64,000 bases of DNA from Amycolatopsis dendrobii. Its GTDB lineage: Bacteria; Actinomycetota; Actinomycetes; Mycobacteriales; Pseudonocardiaceae. Every line of letters starts with the position of its first letter. Position 1 is the stretch's first letter. Position numbers and translations under genes: made by a program. The notes under the pieces are model-generated. The model searched no databases. It was given only the letters and a program-made list of their open reading frames with translations, and was not told where the DNA came from. The DNA lies in contig NZ_JACGZW010000009.1 in assembly GCF_014145675.1 (NCBI RefSeq), positions 372,001-436,000 of the forward strand, read 5' to 3'. Of this stretch, positions 42,476 to 51,997 are shown piece after piece.

Positions 42476-43429
42476 ATGAGTGCGGCACGGTTGTTGTGGT
42501 TGCTGTCCCTGTTGCAGACGCCGAGGCAGTGGCCGGGCAGCGAGCTGGCGGAGCGGCTTGGCGTCGAGGGCCGCACGGTTCGCCGGGACATCGAGCGGCT
42601 GCGGGAACTCGGGTATCCGGTCGAGGCGACGATGGGTGCGGAAGGCGGATATCGCCTGGTCGCGGGCAGTGCGATGCCGCCGTTGCTGCTGGATGACGAG
42701 GAAGCGGTCGCGATCGCGGTCGGGTTGCGGATGGCGTCTGGGCACGCGGTGACCGGGATCGACGAGGCGTCGGTGCGGGCGCTCGCGAAGCTGGAGAGGG
42801 TCTTGCCGTCTCGGCTGCGGCGGCGGGTGAGCGTGGTGAGCAGTGCGACGGTGCCGTTGCCGCTGAACGACGGGCCGCGCGTGAATCCGGAAGCGCTCAC
42901 GCTGCTGGCCACGGCGATCGCCAACCGCGAGCGGCTGCGGTTCGGCTATCTCGCCAACGACGGCACGGCGACGAAAAGGCTGGTCGAGCCGCATCATCTG
43001 GTGTCGTCCGGCCGTCGCTGGTACCTGCTGGCGTTCGACGGCGACCGCGACGACTGGCGGGTCTTCCGCGTCGATCGCATAGAGAAACCACAGGCCATCG
43101 GGACCCGGTTCGCAGCGCGAGACCTGCCTGCCAAGGATCCGGCGGAGTACGTGACCAAGAAGCTGCACACGTCCCGTCCGACGCATCGCGCGGTGGTCAC
43201 CGTGCACGCGCCGGCGGACGAGGTGGCTCGGATTTGGGGCGCGGCAAGCGAAGTGACCGCGGTGGACGAGCGAACCTGCCGCGTCGTCAGCCCGGCCGAC
43301 ACCCTGGAGTGGCTGGCGTTCCGGCTGACCGGCCTCGGCCGCGAGTTCGAGGTGCACGAACCGCCGGAGCTGGCGGAGCACCTGCGCGAACTCGGCGGCC
43401 GGGCGTTGCGCGCGGCCGGTCCGGCGTGA
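42476..43429 (+). CDS. HTH/WYL-domain transcriptional regulator
   Basis: 317 residues from ATG 42476. The winged helix at residues 5-55 reads LLWLLSLLQTPRQWPGSELA then TVRRDIERL. The WYL domain at about 140-205 has HLVSSGRRWYLLAFD and a conserved RVDRI. A C-terminal WCX extension follows. Such regulators bind nucleic-acid or small-molecule ligands. Likely target: the divergent epoxide hydrolase. Confidence 0.92.
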   Translation: MSAARLLWLLSLLQTPRQWPGSELAERLGVEGRTVRRDIERLRELGYPVEATMGAEGGYRLVAGSAMPPLLLDDEEAVAIAVGLRMASGHAVTGIDEASVRALAKLERVLPSRLRRRVSVVSSATVPLPLNDGPRVNPEALTLLATAIANRERLRFGYLANDGTATKRLVEPHHLVSSGRRWYLLAFDGDRDDWRVFRVDRIEKPQAIGTRFAARDLPAKDPAEYVTKKLHTSRPTHRAVVTVHAPADEVARIWGAASEVTAVDERTCRVVSPADTLEWLAFRLTGLGREFEVHEPPELAEHLRELGGRALRAAGPA

Positions 43430-43837
43430 TCACACCGCCAGTTCCGCGAGCGATTCCCGCAGCTTCCCGGTCACTTCCACTGGCCGCCGCGACTCGCGGT
43501 CCACGAACACGTGCACGAAATGGCCTTCCGCTACCAAGATCTCCGACGCCGTGTACATCCCGATCTCGTACCGCACGCTCGACCGCCCGAGGTGCGCCAC
43601 CCGCAAGCCGATCCGCAGCGTGTCCGGGAACGAAACCGAAGCGTGGTAAGCGCAACGCGATTCCACGCACAGCCCGATCACCGGCCCAGACTCGATGTCA
43701 AGTCCGCCCCGCTCGATCAACCAGGTGTTGATGACGGTGTCCATCAGCGAGTAATGCACCACGTTGTTCACGTGGCCGTAGACGTCGTTGTCCTTCCAGC
43801 GCAACGGAACCGTCTGCCAGTGCGGATAGCTCACCAC
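43430..43837 (-). CDS. 4-hydroxybenzoyl-CoA-type thioesterase (hotdog fold)
   Basis: 135 residues, beginning with two GTG codons, either of which may be the start. RWKDNDVYGHVNNVVHYSLMD is the hotdog catalytic helix, with Asp and His in the DxYGHVNN pattern of the YbgC/FcbC family. It overlaps the end of the Fe-alcohol dehydrogenase gene, so both are in one operon. Acyl-CoA hydrolysis is expected. Confidence 0.9.
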   Translation of the reverse strand: MVSYPHWQTVPLRWKDNDVYGHVNNVVHYSLMDTVINTWLIERGGLDIESGPVIGLCVESRCAYHASVSFPDTLRIGLRVAHLGRSSVRYEIGMYTASEILVAEGHFVHVFVDRESRRPVEVTGKLRESLAELAV

Positions 43838-45111
43838 AGCTGCACCGAATCACGCAGAATGCCCGACAGGTCCTCTTCGGACGGTGTGCGCGGCGCGGTG
43901 GCCAGCAATCGTTGCTGCTTCAGGGTCCCCTCGACAAGAGAGTCCACATCGGATTCACGGTAGCCGACCGCGCCGATGCCGGCGGGCAGGCCGATCTCGC
44001 GCATCAGCATGGTCAGCACGGCGGGCAGGTGGTCGGCGAAGTCGCCGGACCATTCGAAATCCGGGGCCAGCAGCCGGGCGACGCGCTGGTGGCGTTCCGG
44101 GTTCGCGGCGAAGGTGAACCGGAACGCGGCGGGCGCGGTGAGCGAGACGGCCATGCCGTGCGGCACCATCGCCTCCTCGCCGGGATAGCCGTCGGGGTGG
44201 AAATCCCGCACCTGCCCGGCGATCGGGTACGCGTTGGCGTGCGGGATGTGCACGCCGGCGTTGCCGAAGCCGAGTCCGGCGAACGTCGCGGCCAGCGCCA
44301 TCGCCTCGCGCGCGGCCATGTCCTCGCCGTTGCGCACCGCGGCGGGCAGTGCCCACGACAGCAGTTGCAGCGACTTCTCCGCGAACATGTCCGCGAGCGG
44401 GTTCGCCCCGCAGTACGGCACCCGCTCCTCGGGCCGTTTGCGGCCGAACTCGGTGTAGGGCTTGGCGGTGTAGCTCTCCGCGGCGTGGCACAGGATGTCC
44501 ATCCCGCTCGCCGCGGTGACCCCGGCGGGCTGGCTGACCGTGAGCCGCGGGTCCACGACCGCGAGCGTCGGACGCAGCCGCAGGTGGCTGATCCCGCTCT
44601 TCACCCGCAGCGACAGCACGTCCAGCACGCAGACCGTGGTGCTTTCGGACCCGGTTCCGGTCGTCGTCGGCACCGCCACCAGCGGCTTCAGCGGATTCGC
44701 CGGCGCGCGGCCGCCGCCGACTGGCGCGTTGACGTAGTCCATCAGTTCGCCGTCGTTGCTGGTCAGCAGGTTGGCGGCCTTCGCGGTGTCGATGCTGGAT
44801 CCGCCGCCGACCGCCACGAACGCGTCGTACGGACCGGTGCCGCGGGCGAAGTCCACCGCCTTCTGCATGCTGACGTCGGTGGGCTCGACGTGCACGCCGT
44901 CGAAGGTTTCGGCCGCGATCCCGTAGCCGCGGATGCCCTCGGCGATCCGCTCCGGCCATCCGGTCGCCGCGACGACCGGGTCGGTCACCACGAGGACGCG
45001 ACGGGCGCCGAACTGGGCAAGATCGTATCCGATCTCGTCGCTCGCCCCGGTTCCGTATTTGAGCGCCGGGGCCCCATAAGTGAAAACAGTCTCATGTTCG
45101 GCGGATGTCAC
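43831..45111 (-). CDS. Iron-containing alcohol dehydrogenase
   Basis: 426 residues from GTG 45111, which follows GGGAGGA; an in-frame extension to 45201 is rejected. The NAD-binding AVGGGSSIDTAKAA and the metal-site motif GMDILCHAAESYTAK, with its later HGMAVSLTAPAAF, match the group III Fe-ADH/maleylacetate reductase branch. It is divergent from a ThDP enzyme, a pairing often seen when a 2-oxo acid is decarboxylated and the aldehyde reduced. Confidence 0.92.
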   Translation of the reverse strand: MTSAEHETVFTYGAPALKYGTGASDEIGYDLAQFGARRVLVVTDPVVAATGWPERIAEGIRGYGIAAETFDGVHVEPTDVSMQKAVDFARGTGPYDAFVAVGGGSSIDTAKAANLLTSNDGELMDYVNAPVGGGRAPANPLKPLVAVPTTTGTGSESTTVCVLDVLSLRVKSGISHLRLRPTLAVVDPRLTVSQPAGVTAASGMDILCHAAESYTAKPYTEFGRKRPEERVPYCGANPLADMFAEKSLQLLSWALPAAVRNGEDMAAREAMALAATFAGLGFGNAGVHIPHANAYPIAGQVRDFHPDGYPGEEAMVPHGMAVSLTAPAAFRFTFAANPERHQRVARLLAPDFEWSGDFADHLPAVLTMLMREIGLPAGIGAVGYRESDVDSLVEGTLKQQRLLATAPRTPSEEDLSGILRDSVQLW

Positions 45112-45235
45112 GACGGCGTCCTCCCAACTGGTGGGCAGCCCTATCCGGCAATTGGCACAATCCCGCGGCGAGTTGTTCAAGATCACTTGACGCCGGTTCA
45201 CGGTGCCGCCCTAAGCTCTCCTCATTAGATACCAA

Positions 45236-46879
45236 GTGGGAACCACCGTCGCGCAAACGGCCGTACGCGTCTTGAACGAGGCCCGGGTTCGCCGGGTGTA
45301 CGCGGTCGTCGGCGAGTCGTTCCTGGAATTGCTCGACGCGCTGCGCCGCGAGCGCGATGTGACGCTCGTTTCGGCCCGCCACGATTCGGGCGCCGCCTTC
45401 ATGGCCGAGGCCGAGGGCAAGCTCACCGAACGCCCCGCGGTGCTGCTCTCCAGCCGCGGTCCGAGCGCCGCCGCGCTGGTCATGGGCGTGCAGACGGCGT
45501 ATCAGGACGAGACGCCGATGGTGGTGCTGCTCGAAACCCCCGCGCTCGACCCGGTGCTCACCGGCGAGGTCCCGGCGTCCGATTCGACCGGGATGTTCGA
45601 ATCGATCGCCAAATGGGTCGTCCGCGCCGACGACCCCGACGATGTGCCGCATCTGCTCGCCGAAGGTCTCGCGCGATGCCGCGAAGGACGGCCGGGCCCG
45701 GTCGTGATCGGCGTGCCGAGCGACGCGTGGGGCGTCCCCTACGACTCGGCCAAACCGGTGGCGAAGGTTCGCCCGCCCGCCACCGGAACTCTGGGCCGTT
45801 CGGCGGAAGCGGTAGCCGGGCTGGTGGACGAAGCGCGCTATCCGGTGGTCATCGTCGGCGGGCGCGCGCGGTCGGCGCGGGACGAGCTGATCGCAGTGGC
45901 CGACGAGCTGGCGCTGCCGGTGTACAACGCTTTCCGCCGCCAGGACGCGTTCCCGGAGAACCACGCGCGCTACGCCGGACATCTCGGCCTCGGCATCCCC
46001 GCGCGCCAGCTGGACGCGCTCGAACGAGCCGACCTCGTGCTCGCGCTCGGCACTCAACTCGACGAAGTCACGACGCAGGGGTTCCGCTATCCGACTCCGC
46101 AGCAGACGCTTGTCCTTGTCGGCACTGGCATCGACGAACAGCGCCGTCGCGGCCTGACGTTCCGTGTGGACACTGAGGTCGAGCCGTTCCTGAAGGAGCT
46201 GCGCGCGATCGCTTCGCCGCGTACGCGCAGAGCGTCGGCCGCGAACGCTGCCGTACACACCTTCATGACACCGCCGAACACAAGCAACAACACGCGCGTA
46301 CATCCGGTCGACGTTGTGCGCGCGCTGCGAAAGCTCGCGCCCGAGGACACCATCGTCACCAGTGACGCTGGCAACTTCGCGCAGTTCATGCACCGCTACT
46401 GGTGCTTCACCGCTCCGCGCAGCCAACTCGGTCCGAGCAACGCCGCGATGGGGTACGCGGTGCCTGCGGCTGTAGCGGCCAAGCTCGCCGAACCGCGGCG
46501 CGCTGTGGTCGCGATGGTCGGCGACGCGGGCACGCTCATGACAGGGCAAGAGATCGAGACTGCTGTGCGTTACCGCGCGCCCGTGATGGTGGTCGTGTTC
46601 CAGAACGGCTTGCACGGTCCGCTCGCGATGCATCAGGCGCGTACGCACGGACGGCTGTCCGGAGTGACCATCCCGCTGACTGACTTCGCGTCGTGGGCGC
46701 GCGGGCTCGGCGCGGCTGGGTACACGGTGGACGATCGCGAGCGGCTCGAACCGATCATCGCGAGCGCGCTCGTCCGGCAGCGGCCGTGCGTGATCGACGT
46801 CCGGACGGACCCGGACGTCGTGACCCCCGACGTGCGGCTGAGCACGCTTCTCGGAGCCCCGCGTCCGTCCGGGACCTGA
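45236..46879 (+). CDS. Thiamine diphosphate-dependent decarboxylase/synthase-like enzyme
   Basis: 547 residues with the acetolactate-synthase fold. The ThDP-Mg motif starts at MVGDAGTLMTGQE and ends about 28 residues later at VFQNG, close to the consensus GDG...N. The N-terminal domain has the RHDSGAAFMAEAEGKL pattern, where the cofactor-activating Glu of the family is replaced by Asp. GxPGPV and the FAD-region equivalents suggest a benzoylformate- or sulfopyruvate-decarboxylase relative rather than AHAS. GTG 45236 is the start. The substrate is unknown. Confidence 0.88.
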   Translation: MGTTVAQTAVRVLNEARVRRVYAVVGESFLELLDALRRERDVTLVSARHDSGAAFMAEAEGKLTERPAVLLSSRGPSAAALVMGVQTAYQDETPMVVLLETPALDPVLTGEVPASDSTGMFESIAKWVVRADDPDDVPHLLAEGLARCREGRPGPVVIGVPSDAWGVPYDSAKPVAKVRPPATGTLGRSAEAVAGLVDEARYPVVIVGGRARSARDELIAVADELALPVYNAFRRQDAFPENHARYAGHLGLGIPARQLDALERADLVLALGTQLDEVTTQGFRYPTPQQTLVLVGTGIDEQRRRGLTFRVDTEVEPFLKELRAIASPRTRRASAANAAVHTFMTPPNTSNNTRVHPVDVVRALRKLAPEDTIVTSDAGNFAQFMHRYWCFTAPRSQLGPSNAAMGYAVPAAVAAKLAEPRRAVVAMVGDAGTLMTGQEIETAVRYRAPVMVVVFQNGLHGPLAMHQARTHGRLSGVTIPLTDFASWARGLGAAGYTVDDRERLEPIIASALVRQRPCVIDVRTDPDVVTPDVRLSTLLGAPRPSGT

Positions 46880-47176
46880 AATCTTCCTGAGAACACAAGG
46901 AAACGCCGGGAATGTTCGGTAGCTGACGGGGGTCGGCTCAGGTAACCTGACTTTGTTCCCGGGGTTCGGCATCCGGACCCGGTTCGCCCGGCGAGGTTCG
47001 GCAGGCGTTCGGTTGGGGAAATTCCCGGGTGGACACGTTCCCCGGCTCGGTTCGCGGCCGTTCGGCGCGTTTCAGGGGTGGGGACAACCGGTTTCGGCCG
47101 GATTTTGTCGGTGCCGGATGGCACCATCGCGGTCATCGCCCCGCTTGCCGCGGGGAAGGAACGAGGGGAGTTCGTC

Positions 47177-47452
47177 ATGGCCGACGAAAAGGACGGGAAA
47201 TCCCGTACCGCCGCGGCGACGGCTCGCGGCCGGGCCCGGTCCGCGCGGGCCGGTGCGCTGGTGTCGGTAGTGCGCGAGGAGCCGGAACAGGGCCAGGCCG
47301 TCGAGGTGCCTGCCCAGACCCGGTCCGGAGTGGTTCCGGTGCTGTTCAGCGCCAGTGCGGAGGCTCACGACGTAGCCGTGGTCGCGCCTGATCAGGGCGC
47401 CGACTGGCGGTCGCCGTTCGGTGCGCCGCTCCGCCACGCCAGCGGGGAGTGA
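47177..47452 (+). CDS. 91-residue charged hypothetical protein
   Basis: From ATG 47177, preceded by GAGGGGAG. The first 30 residues are Arg/Ala/Lys-rich (RTAAATARGRARSARAGA) and the rest is Ala/Val-rich without recognisable motifs. The upstream 300 bases contain no other gene, only two small G+C-rich hairpins. It lies before the cspA leader. Function unknown. Confidence 0.6.
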   Translation: MADEKDGKSRTAAATARGRARSARAGALVSVVREEPEQGQAVEVPAQTRSGVVPVLFSASAEAHDVAVVAPDQGADWRSPFGAPLRHASGE

Positions 47453-47526
47453 CCCGGCCTCGCGAACTGGGGTGAGTCGGCTTGTCCGGGCCCGCTCCGC
47501 TGTGCTTTACTTTCGATGGTCTCGAT

Positions 47527-47560
47527 TTTTGTGTTCGTGGTAAAGCACGCTCGCAGAACT
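47527..47560 (+). promoter_or_regulatory. Conserved cspA leader box, copy 1
   Basis: TTTTGTGTTCGTGG is followed by a short variable part and then CTCGCAGAACT. The second cspA gene has TTTTGCGTGTTCGTGG and CTCGCGGAACT at 61066-61099. The boxes lie 104 and 115 bases before their start codons. This suggests a shared cold-shock untranslated element or a shared promoter motif. Confidence 0.6.
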
Positions 47561-47663
47561 CAGCGGGCGTGGGTCTCCTCGTCGAGGAACACATCTCGCC
47601 CGTGTCTGGGCCCAGGACGTCGGTCGGCTTCCTGTTTTGGTGTTATGTATGGAGATTGTTTAG

Positions 47664-47867
47664 ATGACTGAGGGCACCGTGAAGTGGTTCAACTCCGAGA
47701 AGGGGTTCGGCTTCATCACTCCCGACAACGGCGGCGGCGACGTCTTCGTGCACTACAGCGAGATCCAGGGCAACGGTTTCCGTACCCTCGAGGAGAACGC
47801 TCGCGTGCAGTTCGAGATCGGCCAGGGCCAGAAGGGCCCGCAGGCCACGTCGGTCAGCGTGATCTGA
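47664..47867 (+). CDS. cspA: Cold shock protein CspA
   Basis: 67 residues: MTEGTVKWFNSEKGFGFITP at the start includes the RNP-1 motif, and VFVHYSEI is RNP-2 (Tyr in place of the usual Phe). A single-domain nucleic-acid chaperone that melts RNA structure at low temperature. A long leader with the shared box precedes it, and a hairpin terminator follows. Confidence 0.96.
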   Translation: MTEGTVKWFNSEKGFGFITPDNGGGDVFVHYSEIQGNGFRTLEENARVQFEIGQGQKGPQATSVSVI

Positions 47868-47888
47868 CCTACGTCTAATCGCTAAGTC

Positions 47889-47924
47889 GCCACCACTCCC
47901 GGTTGCGGGGGTGGTGGCTTCTTT
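47889..47924 (+). terminator. Rho-independent terminator after cspA
   Basis: GCCACCAC and GTGGTGGC outer arms with further inner pairing are followed by TTCTTT. Confidence 0.85.
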
Positions 47925-48049
47925 CGTCTCTGCCCCGGCGCGTCCGTCTCACGATGCGGATTGTCTTGCCGGACAATGCTTTTTATGCCGGACCGGCCAT
48001 TGTGGATCACCCGATCGTGGACCCTCCGGGTGCTCGTAGGCTCGCTGGC

Positions 48050-48271
48050 ATGAGCGAAAACACCTACCTCGTCACCGGCATGTCCTGCGGCCACTGCGCG
48101 CAGTCGGTCACCGAGGAACTGACCGAGGTGCCCGGGGTCGAGAACGTGACGGTCGACGTCGAAACCGGGCACGTGACGGTCCGCAGCGCCGAAGCCCTCG
48201 ACGAGACCGCCGTCCGCGCCGCGGTCGAAGAAGCCGGATACACCTACGAAGGGCTTGCGTCTCTCGTTTGA
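48050..48271 (+). CDS. CopZ-like heavy-metal-binding protein
   Basis: 73 residues from ATG 48050. The HMA motif GMSCGHC lies at residues 10-16, followed by VPGVENVTVDVETGHVTV. It is the ferredoxin-like copper chaperone fold, probably delivering Cu(I) to a CopA-type ATPase, though none is encoded here. Confidence 0.92.
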   Translation: MSENTYLVTGMSCGHCAQSVTEELTEVPGVENVTVDVETGHVTVRSAEALDETAVRAAVEEAGYTYEGLASLV

Positions 48272-48413
48272 ACGACGGGTAGCCGCGCGAGAACCCAGGG
48301 TAGGCTCTGGCCGGCGTGGAGGCACGGCCGATGCAACGTCCGTGCAACCCTTTCCTCCGCGCGGCCGGACGCGTGTGCTGGTCCCCTGGCGGAGTGGACT
48401 GAGGGGATGCTCG

Positions 48414-49469
48414 ATGGGGGAAGTCGTTGCGGGGATAGTGGCGAACCCGGCGTCCGGTCAGGACATCCGAAGACTCGTCACGCAGGCGTCGGCCGTCCCG
48501 GTCGAGGAGAAGGCCAACCTGGTGCGCCGGCTGCTGTCGGCGTTCGCGGTGACCGGCGTCGAGCGTGCGCTGTTGTCCACTGACCTCGGCGGCATCTCCG
48601 CCGCCGTGCTGCGCGACCTCGGCCGCGACCCGCTGCCCCAGGTGGAGTTCTGCGACGAGGACACGCTCACCGGCACCGCACAAGACACCATCAACGCGGT
48701 GCGCCGGATGGTCGAGGCCGGGGCCGGCGTGATCGTGTGCCTCGGCGGCGACGGCACGGCCCGCGTCGCCGCGAAGGCGTGTGGCGACGTGCCGCTGCTC
48801 GCGTTGCCGACTGGCACCAACAACGCGTTTCCGCAGGCCGGAGAGGCCACGGTGGCCGGGCTCGCCGCCGGGATGGTCGCGAGCGGCCAGGTCGACGCCG
48901 ACCTCGTCACCCAGCGGGTCAGCATGCTGGAAGTCGTCACCAAGAACCGTCGCGAGATCGCGCTGGTGGACGTCGCGGTCTCGATGAACAAGCACGTCGG
49001 CGCAAAGGCGCTCTGGGATCCCACCGCGCTCACTGAGCTGTACTGCACCTTCGCCGAGCCGGACGGCATTGGCCTGTCGAGCATTGCCGGACAGCTGTGT
49101 CCGAGCTCTCGTTCCAGCGCGGACGGTGTGGCGCTTCAGCTTGGTCCGGTCGACAGTTCCGCGTACGTGGTGCACGCCGCGATCGCGCCTGGTGTGGTGC
49201 GTCCAGTCGGCGTACGCGGTTGGGGAGTGCTGCGTCCGGGCGTACGCGTGGACCTTGCCGCAGGTGGCGGCGTTATCGCGGTAGACGGAGAACGCGAGCT
49301 GGAGCTGAAGAACGGCGAAGGCGCGTACGTCGAACTGCGCGCCGACGGCCCGTGGTGCGTCGACGTACGCGCGGCAATGGCCGAAGCGGCAACCCAGGGG
49401 TTGCTACGCAGTACCGCTACGAGCGGAACCGGCGAGAAAGGCCGAAGCCACGGTCGGTGCGCTGGCTGA
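48414..49469 (+). CDS. ATP-NAD/AcoX-type kinase-fold protein
   Basis: 351 residues from ATG 48414, preceded by GAGGGG. GIVANPASGQDIRRL at the N-terminus, CLGGDGTARVAAK near 104 and LPTGTNNAFP near 125 are the NAD-kinase/diacylglycerol-kinase catalytic motifs in the AcoX arrangement. Phosphorylation of NAD or of a lipid or polyol is possible. There are no acetoin-dehydrogenase genes nearby, so a role in acetoin use is not supported. Confidence 0.9.
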   Translation: MGEVVAGIVANPASGQDIRRLVTQASAVPVEEKANLVRRLLSAFAVTGVERALLSTDLGGISAAVLRDLGRDPLPQVEFCDEDTLTGTAQDTINAVRRMVEAGAGVIVCLGGDGTARVAAKACGDVPLLALPTGTNNAFPQAGEATVAGLAAGMVASGQVDADLVTQRVSMLEVVTKNRREIALVDVAVSMNKHVGAKALWDPTALTELYCTFAEPDGIGLSSIAGQLCPSSRSSADGVALQLGPVDSSAYVVHAAIAPGVVRPVGVRGWGVLRPGVRVDLAAGGGVIAVDGERELELKNGEGAYVELRADGPWCVDVRAAMAEAATQGLLRSTATSGTGEKGRSHGRCAG

Positions 49470-49560
49470 GATCACGTGCAGGTGACACCTTCCGGGTGTC
49501 GTTCGCTGCGACTTGCCCGACCGGCTACCTTCTGCGAGTGGCACACGGGGAGGATCGGGG

Positions 49561-50949
49561 ATGAGCAGCACTGCGACGCGGCCGGAAACGACTGCCGAGC
49601 CCCCACCGGAGAAATTTCGGGGCCGCAGCGGAATCGCCGGGCTGCTGGATCTGCCCGGGCAGGCGGTGCGCGCGGTCGTCAGATCCACGACCACCACGCC
49701 CGGCAAGCTTTCGCTGATCGCGGTCGCGCTGGTGTTGCTTTCGCTGGTGGCCGGGCTCGTGGGCGTGTTGTCGGTGAAGGACAAGGACAACACCATCAAC
49801 GGCCTGATCGACCACCGCGAACCTCTCGCGGCGGCCGCGCAGCAGGTGTTCCGCTCGTTGTCGGACGCGGACGCGACCGCGGCGAGCGCTTTTCTTTCCG
49901 TCGGCACGGAACCGCCCGCGCTGCGGAAGCGGTACGAGCAGGACATCGCCGAAGCGGGATCCGCGCTCGCCCGCGCGGCGTCCGACACCACTGACGTCGG
50001 CACCGCTGCCCACCAGGTGGACATCCTGAACCAGAAGGTCCCGGTCTACACCGGGATCGTCGAGACCGCGCGCGCGAACAACCGGCAGGGTTTCCCGTCC
50101 GGCGCTTCGTATTTGCGCGAGGCCTCGCAGCTGATGCGCACGACGATCCTGCCCGCAGCGGACGAGCTCTACAAGGCGCACACGCAGAAGCTCACCGACG
50201 AGCAGGACAGCAGCAGCGACGTGCCGTGGGTGGCGGTCGCGCTGGTCGTCGCGCTCCTCGCGGCGCTCGTGGCCGCGCAGATCTACTTGACCCGGCGGAC
50301 GAATCGGGTGCTGAACATCGGGCTGCTGGTGGCCACCGGCTGCATCGTGCTGTCGCTGCTGTGGGGCGCGGTCGCGCTCGTCGTGCAGGGCAGCCTCGTC
50401 GCGACTGGACGCACCGACGGCACGTCGCAGGTCGACATCCTGGTGCGCGCCCGGATCTACGCGCTGCAGGCCCGCGCGGACGAAACCCTGACGCTGGTCG
50501 CGCGCGGTGACGGCGGCGCGTACGAGCAGCAGTTCATCAAGCTGGCCGAGAAGCTCGTCGGAGCCGACGGCAAGGGCGGTCTGCTCGGTGACGCGCGCGG
50601 CCTCGCCTCCGGCACCGCGGGCGAGAAGAAGATCGAAGCGGCGGAACAGGCCGCGCGCGAATGGTCGCTGGCCCACCTTCAGGTCCGCCGCCTCGACGAC
50701 GGCGGCCAGTACCAGGAAGCGGTCGACTTCGCGACGAGTGTGAGCCCGAACAGCGCCGCCGCCGCGTTCGCCCGGCTCGACACGAACCTCCAGGCCGCGA
50801 TCGACGTCTGCCGCCAGGAATTCCTCGACAGCACCAGATCCGGCGACAACGCGCTCACCGCGCTCGCGGCGGGCGTCGGAGTGCTGGCGGTGCTCGCGGC
50901 GGGCGGCATCACAGTCGGCGTGCGAGAGAGACTGAGGGAGTACCGGTGA
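49561..50949 (+). CDS. glnX: GlnX, membrane sensor of the PknG pathway
   Basis: 462 residues. Transmembrane helices at about 50-70, 221-241, 250-275 and 437-455 enclose two extracytoplasmic helical sensor regions. It precedes glnH with a four-base overlap and then pknG, the conserved mycobacterial/corynebacterial order. In Mycobacterium, GlnH binds aspartate or glutamate outside the membrane and GlnX passes the signal to PknG. The short N-terminal cytosolic segment is Pro/Thr-rich. Confidence 0.92.
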   Translation: MSSTATRPETTAEPPPEKFRGRSGIAGLLDLPGQAVRAVVRSTTTTPGKLSLIAVALVLLSLVAGLVGVLSVKDKDNTINGLIDHREPLAAAAQQVFRSLSDADATAASAFLSVGTEPPALRKRYEQDIAEAGSALARAASDTTDVGTAAHQVDILNQKVPVYTGIVETARANNRQGFPSGASYLREASQLMRTTILPAADELYKAHTQKLTDEQDSSSDVPWVAVALVVALLAALVAAQIYLTRRTNRVLNIGLLVATGCIVLSLLWGAVALVVQGSLVATGRTDGTSQVDILVRARIYALQARADETLTLVARGDGGAYEQQFIKLAEKLVGADGKGGLLGDARGLASGTAGEKKIEAAEQAAREWSLAHLQVRRLDDGGQYQEAVDFATSVSPNSAAAAFARLDTNLQAAIDVCRQEFLDSTRSGDNALTALAAGVGVLAVLAAGGITVGVRERLREYR

Positions 50950-51914
50950 TCCGGTCGCGGCACTTCGTCCGGACTGCCGTGCTCGCGGTGGTCGCGGTTC
51001 TCGCCGCCGCCTGCGGGACGGCGGACCAGCCGATGGAGGCCGCGCCGGTCACAGACGCGGCCTGGCCCGCCCCGGCGGGTGTCGGCGGCCCGGACGCCGC
51101 GGCCGGCGGCGATTCCGACACCAGCTGCAACCCGCTGGCCAGCCTCGCGCCGAATGGTCTGGACACCTCCGGGCCGAGCCTGCAGAAGATCAAGCAACGC
51201 GGGAAGCTCGTCGCGGGCGTCGACCAGACGACCTATCTGTTCGGCTTCCGGAACCCGAAGACCGGCAAGCTCGAGGGCTTCGACATCGACCTGGTCAACG
51301 AGATCGCCAAGGCGATTTTCGGCAGTTCCGACGGCCGCGTGCAGTACCGGGCGATCACGTCGTCGCAGCGGGAGAACGTGCTGAAGGACCACCAGGTCGA
51401 CGTGGTGGTCCGGACCTACAGCATCACCTGCGCCCGCCGGAAGCAGGTGCAGTTCTCGTCGGTGTACTACGTGGCCGGGCAGAAGATCCTGGTGCCGAAG
51501 TCGTCGAACGCGCAGTCGCTGTCCGACCTCGCCGGGAAGCGCGTGTGCGCGGCGGCGAAGTCGACCTCGCTCGCGAAGATCGCCACCGACCCGGCCAAAC
51601 CGGTCGCGGTGTCGGTGCCGAACTGGTCGGACTGCCTGGTGATGCTGCAGCAGGGCCAGGTCGACGCGGTGTCCACCGACGACACGATCCTGGCGGGCAT
51701 GGCCGCGCAGGACCCGACGGTGAAGGTCGCGGGCGATCCGATGACGCAGGAGAATTACGGCGTCGGGATCCCGAAGGACGAGGAGGACCTGGTCCGCTTC
51801 GTGAACGCGGTGCTGGACAAGATCCGCGGCGACGGCACCTGGGCGAGCAGTTACCAGAACTGGGTCGGCGCCCGGCTGGGACCGGCGAACCCGCCGTCCC
51901 CGCAATACGGGTGA
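50946..51914 (+). CDS. glnH: GlnH, amino-acid-binding lipoprotein
   Basis: 322 residues from GTG 50946. The lipobox LAAAC at residues 20-24 follows a hydrophobic signal. The SBP_bac_3 fold shows GKLVAGVDQTTYLFGF, LEGFDIDLVNEIA and VDVVVRTYS. It delivers the Asp/Glu signal to GlnX. No ABC permease is linked, in line with a sensing rather than transport role. Confidence 0.93.
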   Translation: MIRSRHFVRTAVLAVVAVLAAACGTADQPMEAAPVTDAAWPAPAGVGGPDAAAGGDSDTSCNPLASLAPNGLDTSGPSLQKIKQRGKLVAGVDQTTYLFGFRNPKTGKLEGFDIDLVNEIAKAIFGSSDGRVQYRAITSSQRENVLKDHQVDVVVRTYSITCARRKQVQFSSVYYVAGQKILVPKSSNAQSLSDLAGKRVCAAAKSTSLAKIATDPAKPVAVSVPNWSDCLVMLQQGQVDAVSTDDTILAGMAAQDPTVKVAGDPMTQENYGVGIPKDEEDLVRFVNAVLDKIRGDGTWASSYQNWVGARLGPANPPSPQYG

Positions 51915-51997
51915 CCTGGCCGGTCTCGCGGCGCCAGCGCGGCGCGAGTTGTACTTTTTGAGCGGCAGGTTTGCCGCGGGGAGCTCGGGAGGTAGTT

